In this document: positions 7,630 to 16,415 of the stretch, in pieces
Numbering within the stretch: the first letter of the stretch is position 1
Layout: the number at the start of each line of letters is the position of its first letter
Notes under the pieces: generated by a model
Told to the model about the DNA's origin: nothing
What the model saw: only the letters and a program-made list of their open reading frames with translations
Databases searched by the model: none
DNA from: a virus
Length of the DNA stretch: 50,602 nucleotides
IMG/VR virus record: IMGVR_UViG_3300021379_000808
Span: 1 to 50,602 of that record
Direction: 5' to 3' (one strand)
Program-made: the position numbers and the translations under genes

Positions 7630-9110
7630 CTAGCGAGTCTCCTTGGAGAAAAATGCACCGTAACGCCATATAGCGTGTGAACAGAGTCTGTGGCGGACGT
7701 TGAACTCATAAGAATTGCAAGGTTCTTACCTACTAAACTCAAGCGGACCCTAGCGTCGTGGTGATACACAGAGTCCCAGTAAAACTGATCCCATACCGCG
7801 AAATCCCATAGCGCACCATTAGTCTGCCCTAGAGAGCCTGTGGAGCCTCTAGAGTAAAGACCTTTGCCGTAGTCGGTGGTGCCGCTTACCGCCAGATTCG
7901 TTGAGTCCCCGTCTACCGACAGGTCTGGCTGTATCATGCGGAATCGCTTGTATTGCGATGGAGATCCGTGATGGTGAAAGCTAGTTACAAGGTAGGCGTA
8001 AATTTCCTGCCCAGCAAAGTTTGTGCCCACCTCTAGCTGGTAGACATTGCCATCATCAGATCCAAAAAAAGATACAGGGGCGTTGTTCGGGAATAGCCCT
8101 TCACAAGCGCACTCAACAGAGTGCTCGTAGGCCACTCGCATAGCGCCAATCAGTTCGGTGCCTGCAAAGGTAAAGTACAGCCCCTGACGGCCATTATACA
8201 GTCGATATTGACTAGACGCACGACTAATTACTGCCAAAGACCCCAGCGGGAAGTTGCTCATATACGAGGCAATCTTCTGGCTCAAAAGGGCATACGAAAA
8301 ATTACCGTATGCTTGAGTCGCAGTCAGGCTCATTACACCTTGCTGATCGAGGCCGATAATCTGGCCGCCAATATTCGCCATTGTCTTTGGATAGGGACCG
8401 ATCTCTGTCATCGTGTCCAATCGGAAGTTGGCGCTGGTGTCCCCTGAGAGGAGCTGTGTCTTGTTCTCAGAGCCGACAATCAAAGCACTGGGCGCCGCCA
8501 TAAGGTCGGTAATTGTGTCCCCTACGGCAACCTCAAAGGCGTTTTGAACGGGGTCATATCCCGATGGATTCCCCGGCTCACTTGCTACCAGACTAGACTC
8601 TACGCCCAGAAATAGCTGGGTTCGATATCCGGCAACGCACGAAGGGTCATCAGTGCCTACGCCGGTCGTTATCTGGGTAAGCGTAGTCCCATCAAAACGC
8701 ACTGCCTTATCAACCCCATTAACGATATACATCTCTTCCTGAGCGTCTTGCCCAAAGAAGTTGTAGTTGACGGCCCGGTAGTTTCCTCCAACTGACCACG
8801 TAAAGGTGTTATCAACCTCTGACCAGCCGGAGGTGGTGGCCTTGTATAGTCTAGCGGCGGAACCATCCTCGCGAATTGCGTAAAGCTCGTTCTTGTAAAC
8901 GTGTACAAGAAGGACAGAGCCCGTACCGGGTACTGACTGAGAAGCAGTAGCCTGCCCATCATATAAATCATAACCGTAAATCCGACGATAACCGCCACCA
9001 ATAAGGCACTCGTAATTAGTAGCATCAAGGACTTCACCCGGCTGAGTAGCAAGCGGTGGAGCTTCAATGTTCCATCCTCCAATTAACGGGAAGTAGCTTG
9101 GTGTAATCAT
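7626..9110 (-). CDS. Tail hub / DNA-stabilisation-like virion protein
   Basis: 494 residues, beta-rich, no signal peptide or membrane segment. The N-terminus (SYFPLIGGWNIEAPPLATQPGEVLDATNY) is typical of proteins that plug the short tail in podoviruses, similar in size to P22 gp10 (about 470 residues). Repeated short beta segments with GxxY and DGTTL patterns suggest a propeller-like fold. It overlaps the adaptor gene on one side and the fibre on the other by four bases each. Function is assigned from position between adaptor and fibre, and from size. The exact family is not certain. Confidence 0.5.
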   Translation of the reverse strand: MITPSYFPLIGGWNIEAPPLATQPGEVLDATNYECLIGGGYRRIYGYDLYDGQATASQSVPGTGSVLLVHVYKNELYAIREDGSAARLYKATTSGWSEVDNTFTWSVGGNYRAVNYNFFGQDAQEEMYIVNGVDKAVRFDGTTLTQITTGVGTDDPSCVAGYRTQLFLGVESSLVASEPGNPSGYDPVQNAFEVAVGDTITDLMAAPSALIVGSENKTQLLSGDTSANFRLDTMTEIGPYPKTMANIGGQIIGLDQQGVMSLTATQAYGNFSYALLSQKIASYMSNFPLGSLAVISRASSQYRLYNGRQGLYFTFAGTELIGAMRVAYEHSVECACEGLFPNNAPVSFFGSDDGNVYQLEVGTNFAGQEIYAYLVTSFHHHGSPSQYKRFRMIQPDLSVDGDSTNLAVSGTTDYGKGLYSRGSTGSLGQTNGALWDFAVWDQFYWDSVYHHDARVRLSLVGKNLAILMSSTSATDSVHTLYGVTVHFSPRRLAR

Positions 9111-9730
9111 ACAAGGCAGTCCGGCGCTTCAATCTTGGGTAGCTGATCTCGCTCCAAAGCGGCAAGCATCATCTCGTAGTTAATCAACGCCTTCTTCTCT
9201 AGCTCTAGAGCATCATCAAACAAGGCATAATCACGCAGGGCTGAGTAAACGATCAGCATATGGTATTGATCGGGCATTCCCGGTGCGTCGAAGTTTTCAA
9301 TCATCGAGACCGGAACGCTGTAATACTCGTAAGTAACCGTCTTGTTAGAATCCGGCTTAGCATTAAACGCAAGCTGACCGTCTGGCCTGATTGCCCAAGC
9401 TGTTGGCTCCCCGGCTTCAACTGTACGGTAGGCATTAGCAAACTCGTCATAAGTCAGCTTCTGCAAAAAATGTTCACCTAATGACACTCGCTCAATATCC
9501 TCCACGGTAGAAGGAAGCGAAACTAAATAGGTGTTTGCGGTGAGCGTGGAGGAGCCAGTAGCCCACATCCACGCCCAGTCTTTCCGCATAGACTGGATCT
9601 TTAACCAGCCGTCGTTAGTCCAATCCACAATACGCCGCATATCGCCAGTCTGTCCGACTGTTGATGACGGGCCGGTATCTGCAATACCTGTTTCTCTGAC
9701 AAGACGCTGACAAAGCTCCAAAAAAGTCAT
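9107..9730 (-). CDS. Head-tail adaptor (tail accessory) protein
   Basis: 207 residues, soluble, mixed helix and strand. The start (MTFLELCQRLVRETGI) and the segment RIVDWTNDGWLKIQSMRKDWAWMW match the pattern of phage adaptor proteins that dock below the portal (P22 gp4 or tubular-protein-A-like). The C-terminal helix LRDYALFDDALELEKKALINYEMML also fits. It follows capsid and a small protein and overlaps the hub gene by four bases, as expected for a connector cluster. I infer assembly of the neck after DNA packaging. Confidence 0.55.
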   Translation of the reverse strand: MTFLELCQRLVRETGIADTGPSSTVGQTGDMRRIVDWTNDGWLKIQSMRKDWAWMWATGSSTLTANTYLVSLPSTVEDIERVSLGEHFLQKLTYDEFANAYRTVEAGEPTAWAIRPDGQLAFNAKPDSNKTVTYEYYSVPVSMIENFDAPGMPDQYHMLIVYSALRDYALFDDALELEKKALINYEMMLAALERDQLPKIEAPDCLV

Positions 9731-9732
9731 AG

Positions 9733-10131
9733 TTATTTCTCAATTCTGAATGGGTATGTTGGAACTATTCGCGAGCTTCCATCTTGATTCATAATGACTT
9801 GCTTCGCGTTAGTAAGAACTTCTACAACCGGCGGAGGAACGGGTACAGGCTCACCCCTTCGGATGTAATAGCTTTTCCCATTAACACCAACAAAAACAGG
9901 GGCTTGATCCTTTTCGTCTTGATCTATGACGACAGTTATCCAGTCCTTCTTACGGCCCGGGTCTTCTTCCTTTTTTACTTTCTGATTTGATGGTGGCTCA
10001 ATTTCAACAGCGGCTTTAATACGGGTCCGCAAAGTTTCTGCGCTGGGGTTGCCTTTGATGACAATTCCCAATATGCGAGCCTGTTCTTTGAGCTGATCTA
10101 ACGATAGGTTGTAAAGGTTTACTTCTGACAT
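9733..10131 (-). CDS. Small head-associated protein with HeH/LEM-like N-terminus
   Basis: 132 residues. Residues about 5-40 (LYNLSLDQLKEQARILGI to LRTRIKAA) look like a short helix-extended-helix DNA-binding module. A charged linker (KVKKEEDPGRKK) and a beta-rich C-terminal part (VFVGVNGKSYYIRRGEPVPVP) follow. AGGAGACTTTTATG gives a good ribosome-binding site for the ATG at 10131. It lies between the capsid terminator and the adaptor gene. Similar small proteins follow N4-gp56-type capsid genes in other phages, but their job is not established to my knowledge. Confidence 0.6.
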   Translation of the reverse strand: MSEVNLYNLSLDQLKEQARILGIVIKGNPSAETLRTRIKAAVEIEPPSNQKVKKEEDPGRKKDWITVVIDQDEKDQAPVFVGVNGKSYYIRRGEPVPVPPPVVEVLTNAKQVIMNQDGSSRIVPTYPFRIEK

Positions 10132-10163
10132 AAAAGTCTCCTGCGGCCATTAGGCGGCATAGT

Positions 10164-10190
10164 TTAAAAATAAGGGGGCCGAAGCCCCCT
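10164..10190 (-). terminator. UUCG-loop terminator after the capsid gene
   Basis: The minus strand reads AGGGGGC TTCG GCCCCCT followed by TATTTTT: a 7-bp GC stem closed by a UUCG tetraloop, with a T-rich tail. It lies 15 bases after the capsid stop. A partial terminator here would lower expression of tail genes relative to capsid, a common arrangement. Confidence 0.8.
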
Positions 10191-10204
10191 TTGTTTGGTT
10201 TTGC

Positions 10205-11206
10205 TTAGACTTCCTTAGCGGCTACTTCTAAGCGGCACATCCAAGCTTGGTTAGCGATGAATGACTTGTGGTAAGTCTTCCAGCCAACAATGCCTTTCTG
10301 GCCCAGAGGATCAGACTTGTCTACCTGACCGGGGTTGATGATGGTGGGTGAAATAGCTTCCGCACCCTTCAGAGCAACGTGGCCATAAGCGTCTTTGCCG
10401 ACGTAAACGACTGGGTATACATCAGCGTTAGTGCCAGATGTAGAAACAACGCCGTTTGTTGAGGCCGTACCGCCAGCGTCTTCGATAGAAGAAAGAACAG
10501 GAGTGAGGATGTAGCGTACATCTTCAACCTTGCCGATCTCATAAGGAAGAGCCTTCATTGATCCGTACTTTTCAGTAGGAACAAATCCAGTCAAGTCGCG
10601 GATGTCTGATTCCAAGTCAGTGTGTGCAAACGCAATGAACGCCGCGTCAACAGCTTCAGTGCCGTACTTGACAGAAGACGACAGCATAGAAGTTACCTTC
10701 TTAGCGCGTTGTGCCTTGAGCTGACGAGTAACAGCTCGCTGACGAGCAAGCGTAATTACGTTATCAACGTCAGTACGAGCAGTGTCGGTAGACTCCGCAT
10801 AGAACACGTTAGTGCCGCCTTGGAGAACACCCCACATCAAAGTCTCGATGGTTTCTGCGGCTTGCTCACCACACATCATCGCTGAATCCTTGAGTACAGG
10901 ATCTTCGGCCAAGTCATGAACAACGTCAGTGATTTCAACGATATCACCATACTGGCTCAGAGTGACTGTTACGTCTTCGTAGTTCATCTGAGTTGCAGTT
11001 GGCGTGGCGCCTTCTGTCAGTGGAGTTGTTGCTACCGCGAAAGGAATAGGTCGTCGGAACTTAACAACCTGCGCCTTGTTCTTGGGCATTGGCTTTGTCA
11101 TACCAAACTTTGAAAGACAAAGGATGGGCTCTGCGTGAGCGAGCATTTCTTTTGCCGCATACGCTTGGGTCCGCTGTGAAACGGAGGTATAAGTTGTCGT
11201 TGCCAT
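10205..11206 (-). CDS. Major capsid protein, N4-gp56 family
   Basis: 333 residues. The N-terminal arm (YTSVSQRTQAYAAKEMLAHAEP), the segment TPLTEGATP followed by VTLSQYGDIVEITDVVHD, and GEQAAETIETLMWGVL are hallmarks of N4-gp56-type HK97-fold capsid proteins. No prohead protease is seen beside it, and the N-terminus is short, so maturation probably relies on the separate scaffold rather than cleavage. AGGAGACTTTTACAATG gives a strong ribosome-binding site. A GC-rich terminator follows the gene, consistent with very high expression. Confidence 0.85.
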   Translation of the reverse strand: MATTTYTSVSQRTQAYAAKEMLAHAEPILCLSKFGMTKPMPKNKAQVVKFRRPIPFAVATTPLTEGATPTATQMNYEDVTVTLSQYGDIVEITDVVHDLAEDPVLKDSAMMCGEQAAETIETLMWGVLQGGTNVFYAESTDTARTDVDNVITLARQRAVTRQLKAQRAKKVTSMLSSSVKYGTEAVDAAFIAFAHTDLESDIRDLTGFVPTEKYGSMKALPYEIGKVEDVRYILTPVLSSIEDAGGTASTNGVVSTSGTNADVYPVVYVGKDAYGHVALKGAEAISPTIINPGQVDKSDPLGQKGIVGWKTYHKSFIANQAWMCRLEVAAKEV

Positions 11207-11355
11207 TGTAAAAGTCTCCTATTGAGTGTCTGATTGGCAAATTAAGGTATCAATCGACCGATCACCTACCCGATGAGGAAACCGTCGCTAGTGCGGCTTT
11301 CGCGGCGTTGCTAGGTAACGTCATTGTTTGGGTGTTAGTCATAAACTCAGACCCC
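11207..11355. other. 149-base leader of the capsid gene
   Basis: No convincing open frame is visible between scaffold and capsid. The minus strand ends in the strong AGGAGACTTT ribosome-binding site of the capsid gene. Elsewhere in the late operon most genes overlap or nearly touch, so this leader is unusual and may carry an internal promoter or RNA structure, but I see no clear -10/-35 pair or stable hairpin. Confidence 0.4.
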
Positions 11356-12219
11356 CTACTTAGAGGCGAAGAAATCAAATGCGGCTTCGAAGTCATCTTC
11401 TGGCGGCATATTAGATCGTGACCTTCCTCCTCTTTGAGGAACGGTCTGAGCTTGTCGAAGTTGCTTCTCTCGTCGCGACTTCAATTCGTTAGATGCCTGT
11501 TGACCGGGCATCAAATCATTTTTGTAGGTCCGTAGCAGATAGGCCGCATCCCCAGCCTGCTGGCTAGTCATCATGCTCCTAATGTTTTCTGGCTGATATT
11601 GGACCCACGATTTAAAGCTTTCAGATTGCGCTATCTCGCGGTAATCTGGATGCTCCATCTCTAAAATCCTGAACTGATCCTGCACATAGCTTTCTTGCGC
11701 TTGAGCTTGTATGGGCTGAAGTTCACGCCTAATGCTTTCGATTTCAGCCTGATGCCGAGCTTGTAGCTGGGAAAATTGAGACTGAACACCTTGAGCGATG
11801 TCGGGGTAATCTTCTTGTAGCGCCTTCCACTCAGATGGCGTCATGCTATCTGTGCCGGATCTTTCTACTTGTTTTTTAAGTTTCTGAATCTCTTGTTCGT
11901 ATTCAGATACTTTCCTCTGATAGGCGTTTTGCCTGCCTAGATCAGAGTTGTACTTGTGTTGCCAGAGCTGAGCTTGATTCTCTGCCTCCCGCAACCTCTC
12001 TTCCAAAGAAAACTCGGGTTGAGGATCTTCCTCTACTTGTCCTTCCTCTACTTGCCCTTCGTCTTCTTCTTCTTCTTGCCCTTCCCGTAACTGTACATCT
12101 TCCTCTACCTCCTCGGTTTCAGATTCAAATTCAAGTTCTGGTTGGTTTTCTGCGGCTTTACCTTCCGCAAGTTCATCGAATGCGTCCTCGAAGGACTGCT
12201 CTTCAGTTTCATTGGTCAT
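11356..12219 (-). CDS. Capsid scaffolding protein
   Basis: 287 residues, strongly acidic in the first 100 (EEVEEDV, EEEEDEGQVEEG), then coiled coil (LEERLREAENQAQLWQHKY; VSEYEQEIQKLKKQVE), Gln-rich helix, and a basic patch (LKSRREKQLRQ, RGGRSRSN) before an acidic end. An acidic head with coiled-coil dimerisation and a basic C-terminal region is the usual design of podovirus scaffold proteins such as P22 gp8 (about 300 residues). Position between portal and capsid supports this. It should be absent from mature virions. Confidence 0.8.
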   Translation of the reverse strand: MTNETEEQSFEDAFDELAEGKAAENQPELEFESETEEVEEDVQLREGQEEEEDEGQVEEGQVEEDPQPEFSLEERLREAENQAQLWQHKYNSDLGRQNAYQRKVSEYEQEIQKLKKQVERSGTDSMTPSEWKALQEDYPDIAQGVQSQFSQLQARHQAEIESIRRELQPIQAQAQESYVQDQFRILEMEHPDYREIAQSESFKSWVQYQPENIRSMMTSQQAGDAAYLLRTYKNDLMPGQQASNELKSRREKQLRQAQTVPQRGGRSRSNMPPEDDFEAAFDFFASK

Positions 12220-12245
12220 GCCATACTCCAGCGGCCCAAAGGCGG

Positions 12246-12425
12246 CTATTGGTCAGTGTTGTCTTCAAGAAGCGCGAGCGCCTCCAGCCTTTCCAGAATG
12301 ACTAACGCTCCGCGCTGTCTCTCCGAATCTCTGTCAGCAATAAGCATCTGAACTGCATCCTGACGCTCTTGCTCAACAAACTTGAGCACCGACTTCCAAG
12401 TCAGTGAGTTAATGTCTATCGCCAT
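12246..12425 (-). CDS. 59-residue protein between portal and scaffold
   Basis: ATG at 12425 overlaps the portal stop (TAATG), and the frame ends in TAG at 12248-12246. The peptide begins MAIDINSLTWKSVLKFVEQ and is predicted to be almost entirely helical, with an acidic end (LLEDNTDQ). No known domain. Tight coupling to the portal gene and conserved-looking codon use argue that it is expressed. A small head-assembly or portal accessory role is inferred from position only. Confidence 0.6.
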   Translation of the reverse strand: MAIDINSLTWKSVLKFVEQERQDAVQMLIADRDSERQRGALVILERLEALALLEDNTDQ

Positions 12426-14620
12426 TAGTAGCTATCAAACCCCTTCTCTAGGTTCTGCGCCCTAAGCTGTGCTGTGGTCAGCTTGATGTTCGTGTCAGCG
12501 GCGGCTTTATCCCGGTTCGTGCGATTCTTCTCAGAGTCAATTGCCATACGCGCCTGTAGCTGTCGCTCAGTCATTTCCGCCTTGGCCGCAATCTCAGCAA
12601 CCTTAATGCGCTCTTCCTGAGCCATTTCAGCCTGCTTCATCTGCTGATCCATCTGAATTTCCATCTCTTTGAGCTGGAACTGGTTGGCTTTAATCTGGGC
12701 GTCTACCTGCAACTTTTGTTGCTCAAGCTGGAACTCCGCTTGCTTCATTTGCATTTCAAACTGCGCGGCCTCCATCTCTGGGTTAGGAGCCTCAGCCATT
12801 GCCATCTCTTGCTCTTCCATCTCGGTTATTTCCGACTGCGGCTTAGTGATAAGCTCGTATGGAACCTCAAGCGACTTGGCAATCTCTTGATCCAACCCTG
12901 CCCAGTCTCGACGCTTAAACAGCTCTGGGTTTTGAGCGGAGATATTTGCGTAGATCATTAAGTTTTCTTGTTGCTTCTCACGCACTAACAGCGCCGAAGA
13001 TCCACGGGCCTCGATAGAGAAATCGCCTTTGATCGCAGGGTTTTCGCTGAACTGCATATTCCAGTCATAAAAGCGGCTAATCAGAGGGCGCGTTACATCG
13101 TCGTCCCAGTTTTTAACGGCCTTACGCAGGACAATGTTTGAGCTATTCATTAGCATCGCCATACCCGACGATGTTTTTGTGACGTGCGGCGCCATCTCAC
13201 CCTGAGCAATCAGAGGCAAGTTAGTCTCTTCATCAGCAAGCTGTCGCGCCATTGAAAAAATATTCGCAAGGTCAACCTGATGACTTGGCGTTGAGAAAGA
13301 AGCAAACGCCTCGCCTACCGATCGCGTCTTATCGCGCAGATACCAAACCTTTTTAGGCGTCATCTCCCAGCTACCGTCAGCCGGAGAGAGAAGCTCTTTG
13401 TTGACAACAAGCTGATCTGCAACCGCAAGACCCGCGTTGTCCATCATCATTCGCCAAGAGGCGTTAATAACTCGCTGTGGGTTCCGCATGAGATAGGGAA
13501 CGCCAAAACCAAAAATCGAGGACTCGTCTTTTTCCCAGTTAAAGACAGCAAAGGGACGGTCATTAGTCTCCATTGGGTTGACGGCGACCTTGATAACTTT
13601 CTCACCGGAAAAGAAAACAACCGCATCTACCTCATCATCCAACTCATCAACGTCGGTCTCATCTATTCCGCCCTCTTGCATATAGAGTGCGTCGATAAGC
13701 TCCGATTTTGAAATCGGTCCGTGATACTCCCAGATCTCGTACTTATTGCCCTCACCTACAGTGTTAATCCCCGTGATGTTGCGGATGTCGTCAATAAAGT
13801 CTTTCGCAATATGCGTGGACTTAGCAGAGCCCTTTACTAACTCCCTCACCTGACTAACCAAAACGCCGGGCAACTTCGCCATTTCGCGAAGCTGTTTCTT
13901 TGACATTCGGCGGCGCTCGAAAACAAACTCCGCCTCGTCGATTACGCGAGCAGACATATCCGGGAAAAAGTCCCAAGGGTCAATACGCTCTACTGTAGGC
14001 TCTAACGCCTCAACTACCTGAAGCATACTCATACCGTCAGGCATAATGTCCCAGCGCTTCTTGGTTCTCCCAATAATGATCGGACCCTTGATAACAGATG
14101 TGCCTAGCTGGCAGGCGTCGTGGATAACATCACGGGCCTTAATCTGGTATCGAGATTCGATAAGCTGGTCGTCAATCTCTTCCTGCATTAGCTCGGCAGA
14201 CTTTTTGGCAAGAGCCACCTGCTCACGCGCATACACCGCAGGATCATCTGGGCTTTGAGGGTTTCTTTCCGCTAATGCGTCAAGCTCAGGAACGGGTGTT
14301 GGCTGGATTGCAAAGTTGCGATCATCCGTTGGAAAAAGCATATCTTGAAGACGCGCTTCTGCCGCATTTGTCTTATTTCGCGTAATGTTGACAAAAACCT
14401 CTGAGCCTTTAGCTCTAGCCAGTCGTGAGGCCTCGTCAGCAGAGTATTCCCCGTGATACTGGCGGAGATCTTCTAGCCAGCGTTGCTCAATCTGGCTTCG
14501 CTTTGCCACCTGCTCGTGGCACAGCTTGCTTAGGCGAGATGCAAAAACGTGAAGGCGCTCCGCAATTTCTAGCTCAAGCTCTTCTGGTGTTTCCGCTTTG
14601 TAGCCCATATCGTCTTGCAT
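12425..14620 (-). CDS. Portal protein (P22-like, large)
   Basis: 731 residues, close to P22 portal (725). An N-terminal helical region (HVFASRLSKLCHEQVAKRSQIEQRWLEDLRQYHGEY) is followed by RNKTNAAEARLQDMLFP, a typical entry to the portal wing. DACQLGTSVIKGPIIIGR and RIDPWDFFPDMSA are conserved-type portal motifs. The last 170 residues are a long Gln/Met/Glu-rich helix (QFEMQMKQAEFQLEQQKLQ), matching the barrel extension of P22-type portals. It forms the dodecameric DNA entry ring. The ATG at 14620 follows AAAGGGAAG. Placed directly after TerL. Confidence 0.85.
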   Translation of the reverse strand: MQDDMGYKAETPEELELEIAERLHVFASRLSKLCHEQVAKRSQIEQRWLEDLRQYHGEYSADEASRLARAKGSEVFVNITRNKTNAAEARLQDMLFPTDDRNFAIQPTPVPELDALAERNPQSPDDPAVYAREQVALAKKSAELMQEEIDDQLIESRYQIKARDVIHDACQLGTSVIKGPIIIGRTKKRWDIMPDGMSMLQVVEALEPTVERIDPWDFFPDMSARVIDEAEFVFERRRMSKKQLREMAKLPGVLVSQVRELVKGSAKSTHIAKDFIDDIRNITGINTVGEGNKYEIWEYHGPISKSELIDALYMQEGGIDETDVDELDDEVDAVVFFSGEKVIKVAVNPMETNDRPFAVFNWEKDESSIFGFGVPYLMRNPQRVINASWRMMMDNAGLAVADQLVVNKELLSPADGSWEMTPKKVWYLRDKTRSVGEAFASFSTPSHQVDLANIFSMARQLADEETNLPLIAQGEMAPHVTKTSSGMAMLMNSSNIVLRKAVKNWDDDVTRPLISRFYDWNMQFSENPAIKGDFSIEARGSSALLVREKQQENLMIYANISAQNPELFKRRDWAGLDQEIAKSLEVPYELITKPQSEITEMEEQEMAMAEAPNPEMEAAQFEMQMKQAEFQLEQQKLQVDAQIKANQFQLKEMEIQMDQQMKQAEMAQEERIKVAEIAAKAEMTERQLQARMAIDSEKNRTNRDKAAADTNIKLTTAQLRAQNLEKGFDSY

Positions 14621-14631
14621 ATGACTTCCCT

Positions 14632-16152
14632 TTAGTAACCAGCCACCTTGTCAACAATTGACAATGATGTCGGCATATCAAACTCATCTTTGATTAGTGG
14701 CTCAGCAAACGTAAGTGCCAACGCATCGGCGCAATCCGTAGATCGCATCCCACGCTTCTTAATATCGTCCTTACTTTCTAGCTTTCGTCTTTGGTTCGAG
14801 TCGTACTTGTACTGCGGTGCGACAAGATCCGTATGTAGGTCGTCCCGGTCTGGGATCATTACTGGCATATCACCGTCTAGCCAGTCTCTGAGCTCCCACC
14901 ACATCTCGGCTCGACGATTGACAAACTTCTTTGGGTCAAGAGCCGCGCTCCCGAAGTTGATTCCAACAACCACATTCCCGTGGCCAAGTTCTTCGAGGCG
15001 GTCAACAACGCCAGCACCCAGACCACCAACGTCAATGGCAACCTGATCCGGTTGCTCGTCTTTGATGATGCTGTGGACAATGCCAGCGACTTCCATAGTT
15101 GACAGTTTTTCGTAGACCTCTAGGTCATACACTGCCCGGCCTTTGCGGCGAACTATTGCTGTCCTATCGTCACCAAATCTTGCGGGGTCCACACCAATAA
15201 TTAGTGGGCCTATCGCTAATACCTTGCCCCTTCTAGCCTGCATTACTAGCTCAGGCCTAATCAGGCTATGACCGCCAGAGACTTGGAACGCCTCTTGAGC
15301 CGTCATTGGGTACTCTTGCCTAAATGCCACAAGCCCGTCAGTGCCATCGGCAGAAAGCTCTGCAATCTTTGCTCTGCGAAACGCCAACTGCTCATCGTCA
15401 AGGCTATAAAGCTCTACTAACTTCTCCTCTTCAGGAGTACGCTTCAGCCCAAGACCAAACTTCCGATACTCTTCCTGCCAGTACCAAGGCACGAATATCG
15501 CTTGGAAGCCACCTTCCCCCGCCTCAGCCTTCAGCCATTGCTGGTAAAAATAATTACCAATTCCGTTAGCAGTGGACTCCAGAATGATCTCTGTGTCCTC
15601 TTCATCGGGCACAGCCTGCAAAATGCCTTTTGCGTGTTCTGCCGCATTAGGCCAGTAGGCAACTTCAGATCCGTGAAAATACTGGATCGTTGATCCTCGC
15701 CCTACCGACTTGTTTCCCGCCGTCCCTACTTTGTAGCCAGAGTCCAGCTCATCAAAGGCCAGCTCTTTTGCGTTAGATGCGCCAGTAGAAGGCTTTACAA
15801 ACAGAGGCGCTTCTTTGTGGTAGCGCTCCACCATCTCAAAGAGCGATGATGTTGAGTCAGCCTCGTGCGTTAAAATAAACGCCCTGACGCCAACTCTATG
15901 CGTTACCTTCCAGTAGTACCGAGCCTCTGTGTAGGTCGATACACCTTGCTGTCTGCCTTTAAGGACAATCGCCCTTACCCTTCCGGTTTTTTCTTTCTGT
16001 TCCTGTATACAGGCGTGTATATACTTTTGCGCCTTGTTCATCTCAAACGTCTTTACCTCACCAGACTTAGATCTGATGTAAAGACAGTTTCTAGCGTAAA
16101 AGTCGAAGTCTTCCTTTAACCGCAGTCGGGTTATTTCAAGCTCTTTAGCCAT
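14632..16152 (-). CDS. terL: Terminase large subunit
   Basis: 506 residues. Walker A-type loop GRQQGVST (about 66-73), Walker B with catalytic Glu in TEIILESTANG, and an RNase-H-like nuclease with acidic residues in IIGVDPARFGDD, VAIDVGGLGAG and RSTDCADALAL. This is the two-domain ATPase/nuclease motor that cuts concatemers and pumps DNA through the portal. It overlaps the small subunit by 22 bases. No cos-like site is visible nearby, and the circular assembly suggests headful packaging, by inference. Confidence 0.93.
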   Translation of the reverse strand: MAKELEITRLRLKEDFDFYARNCLYIRSKSGEVKTFEMNKAQKYIHACIQEQKEKTGRVRAIVLKGRQQGVSTYTEARYYWKVTHRVGVRAFILTHEADSTSSLFEMVERYHKEAPLFVKPSTGASNAKELAFDELDSGYKVGTAGNKSVGRGSTIQYFHGSEVAYWPNAAEHAKGILQAVPDEEDTEIILESTANGIGNYFYQQWLKAEAGEGGFQAIFVPWYWQEEYRKFGLGLKRTPEEEKLVELYSLDDEQLAFRRAKIAELSADGTDGLVAFRQEYPMTAQEAFQVSGGHSLIRPELVMQARRGKVLAIGPLIIGVDPARFGDDRTAIVRRKGRAVYDLEVYEKLSTMEVAGIVHSIIKDEQPDQVAIDVGGLGAGVVDRLEELGHGNVVVGINFGSAALDPKKFVNRRAEMWWELRDWLDGDMPVMIPDRDDLHTDLVAPQYKYDSNQRRKLESKDDIKKRGMRSTDCADALALTFAEPLIKDEFDMPTSLSIVDKVAGY

Positions 16153-16415
16153 TCTTCGTGCGACAATTCCGTAACTGCCGCCTTGACTTCGGTAGTAGAG
16201 AGACGGGAATGAATATAGGGCGCGGCGGCTTTAGCGGCCTCAATCCTGTCTTTCTTCTCTTCGTTTGGGTTTTGATAAATAGACGCTAAATACTCAAGAG
16301 GCGAAAGCTTACCGTCAGCGGTAACCTTCGCAATCTGCGATGCAGACGCCTTGTTAGAACTACCCTTCGGGCGTCCACGCCTTTTTGGTGGTACGTTCTT
16401 TTTTTCTTCAGTCAT
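16131..16415 (-). CDS. terS: Terminase small subunit
   Basis: 94 residues. The basic N-terminus (PPKRRGRPKGSSNKA) is followed by LSPLEYLASIYQNP and RIEAAKAAAPYIHSRL, the pattern of small terminase-type proteins of marine and enteric podoviruses. It recognises the packaging site and recruits TerL. The TerL start is nested in its 3' end. Any pac site would be expected in or near this gene; none can be identified by eye. Confidence 0.75.
   Translation of the reverse strand: MTEEKKNVPPKRRGRPKGSSNKASASQIAKVTADGKLSPLEYLASIYQNPNEEKKDRIEAAKAAAPYIHSRLSTTEVKAAVTELSHEEWLKSLK

Noticed and set aside
10616-11113. Plus-strand frames opposite the capsid gene
   Set aside because: Shadow frames without ribosome-binding sites; the minus-strand capsid gene is unambiguous.
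11270-11310. CCGATGAGGAAACCG as a hammerhead core on the plus strand
   Set aside because: Lacks CUGA, has no room for stem II and lies antisense to the late operon.
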